From: Aminobacter carboxidus
Lineage (GTDB): Bacteria; Pseudomonadota; Alphaproteobacteria; Rhizobiales; Rhizobiaceae
NCBI RefSeq assembly: GCF_014863355.1
Contig: NZ_JACZEP010000009.1
Coordinates: 93,230-157,229 of the forward strand
Length of the DNA stretch: 64,000 nucleotides
Direction: 5' to 3'
Below are positions 63,284 through 64,000 of the stretch, in pieces. Position 1 is the first letter of the stretch, and each line of letters starts with the position of its first letter. Position numbers and translations under genes: made by a program. The notes beneath the pieces are model-generated. The model searched no databases, was not told where the DNA came from, and saw only the letters and a program-made list of their open reading frames with translations.

Positions 63284-63544
63284 ATGAAGGCATCGAAGTT
63301 TTCGGACGCGCAGTTCATTCTGAAGCAGGGCGCGGACGGGATTCCGGTCGCGGAGATCTGCCGTCGGGCGGGGATCAGCCAGGCGACCTAGTTCAACTGG
63401 AAGAAGAAATATGACGGGCTGCTGCCGACGGAGATGAAGCGGCTGAAGCAGCTTGAGGATGAGAACGGCAAGCTCAGGAAGCTGGTCGCTGATCTCTCCC
63501 TGGACAAGGAGATGCTGCAGGACGTCATCCGCCGAAAACTGTGA
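63284..63544 (+). pseudogene. IS3-family orfA with an in-frame amber codon
   Basis: The frame reads MKASKFSDAQFILKQGADGI...ICRRAGISQAT-stop-FNWKKKYDGLLPTEMKRLKQLEDENGKLRKLVADLSLDKEMLQDVIRRKL. TAG at 63389-63391 stands where relatives have tyrosine (QATYFNWKKKY), a single-base change from TAC or TAT. The HTH and leucine-zipper parts are otherwise intact over 86 codons. Compared with the usual DAQ-KA-FILKQ or DAQ-IA-FILKQ, two residues also appear to be missing after DAQ. OrfA is needed for DNA binding and for the fusion transposase, so this copy is probably inactive unless the amber codon is suppressed. Confidence 0.85.
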
Positions 63545-64000
63545 GGCCTGGTCGCAAACGCGAGCTGGTGGCGGAGACGTGCGCTGATTGGAACGTGTCG
63601 ATCCGGCGGGCATGCCGGGTTCTGGAGTTCGACACCTCGACCTATCACTACAAGTCCCGCCGCCGCGATCAGGCCGGCATCGAAGCTCGGATCAGGGACA
63701 TCTGCGCGACGCGGGTCCGCTATGGATATCGGCGCGTGCACGTGATGCTCACGCGCGAAGGCTGGGACATCAACATGAAGCGAACCTACCGGATTTACAG
63801 GGATTTGGGCCTTCAGCTGAGAAACAAGACGCCGAAGCGACGGGTGAAGGCGAAGCTCCGGGACGACCGCCAGGAAGCCGTCCGCCCGAACGACGTCTGG
63901 GCGATGGACTTCGTCCACGATCAGCTCGCTACGGGCAAGAAGATCCGCGTGCTGACGGTCGTCGATACGTTCTCCCGCTACGTGCCTGTGCTCGATCCCC
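63541..64000 (+). CDS. IS3-family transposase orfB (DDE integrase), cut by window end
   Basis: Open from GTG at 63541, which overlaps the orfA stop (GTGA), to the last base: 153 residues. It begins RPGRKRELVAETCADWNVSIRRACRVLEFDTSTYHYKSRRRDQ, then HTH_21-like RYGYRRVHVMLTREGWDINMKRTYRIYRDLGLQLRNK, and enters the rve integrase core with WAMDFVHDQLATGKKIRVLTVVDTFSRY, where the first catalytic Asp is the D of AMDF. The second Asp and the Glu lie beyond the window. No internal stop is present. Confidence 0.9.
   Translation, partial: MRPGRKRELVAETCADWNVSIRRACRVLEFDTSTYHYKSRRRDQAGIEARIRDICATRVRYGYRRVHVMLTREGWDINMKRTYRIYRDLGLQLRNKTPKRRVKAKLRDDRQEAVRPNDVWAMDFVHDQLATGKKIRVLTVVDTFSRYVPVLDP

Larger units (their letters stand above)
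63203..64000 (+). mobile_element. IS3-family insertion sequence (IS407-like group), left part
   Basis: It begins at about TGACCTGAACCCC (63203), an IS3-type terminal repeat, followed by orfA (63284-63544) and orfB (63541 to window end), the standard two-frame arrangement. The right end lies beyond the window, so terminal repeats and target duplication cannot be compared. It lies within the AT-shifted segment right of the tRNA fragment. Confidence 0.85.

Noticed and set aside
63388..63918. A 176-codon minus-strand frame across the IS
   Set aside because: It is antisense of the IS3 orfA/orfB genes.

Overview
The window is high-GC DNA, densely packed and strongly operonic, from an alphaproteobacterium of the Rhizobiales, most likely the Phyllobacteriaceae (Mesorhizobium/Aminobacter-like). 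Support comes from the heterotetrameric sarcosine oxidase operon, a NodN-type MaoC protein, many ABC/TRAP uptake operons each beside its own regulator, and intergenic palindromes of the GAAAAGTG...CGGTTTTC type. The genus is an inference; no 16S gene or other marker is present.

Layout. 1-4769: sarcosine oxidase soxB (3' end), an unrecognised small gene, soxD, soxA, soxG. 4917-6255: two small proteins and a TetR regulator, with a promoter flanked by two CGTAC palindromes. 6437-11347: MaoC/NodN-like hydratase and an RND efflux pump with its adaptor. 11569-20635: RpiR regulator, then N-formylglutamate-amidohydrolase-family enzyme, TRAP transporter, glutamine-synthetase-like ligase, aldehyde dehydrogenase and iron alcohol dehydrogenase. 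This looks like a gamma-glutamylation route for an amino alcohol or amine. 20789-24831: ABC transporter behind a clear Pho-box-like promoter. 25274-32251: LysR regulator and an operon in the order of E. coli ydcSTUVW (polyamine-type ABC transporter plus gamma-aminobutyraldehyde dehydrogenase). 32464-48255: LacI-controlled cluster with a DUF993 enzyme on one side. On the other side are Gfo/Idh/MocA oxidoreductase, CoA-transferase, enoyl-CoA hydratase, aldehyde dehydrogenase, a glucose-type ABC transporter, two GMC oxidoreductases and an SDR. 48315-57739: Dpp-type transporter, cytosine-deaminase-like amidohydrolase, FCD-type GntR regulator and hydantoin-racemase-like enzyme, with TTGTATAC palindromes. 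57877-61121: AraC regulator, cupin and FAD monooxygenase.

61207-64000 is a different kind of DNA. A 59-nt 3' fragment of a tRNA-Val(GAC) gene marks the likely end of an integrated element. To its right the sequence becomes AT-rich and gene-poor, then holds two small genes (one a secreted Cys-rich-repeat protein) and an IS3-family insertion sequence with an amber codon in orfA, cut by the window end.

The overall theme is scavenging of small nitrogen- and carbon-containing compounds: sarcosine, polyamines, amino alcohols, a possible phosphorus compound, sugar-like substrates and cyclic amides. Most modules sit next to a local regulator, and operator-like sites are visible for four of them (TetR, PhoB, LacI, GntR). 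Gene starts were chosen from Shine-Dalgarno spacing and stop/start overlaps. Functions are family-level unless stated otherwise, and no database search was possible.
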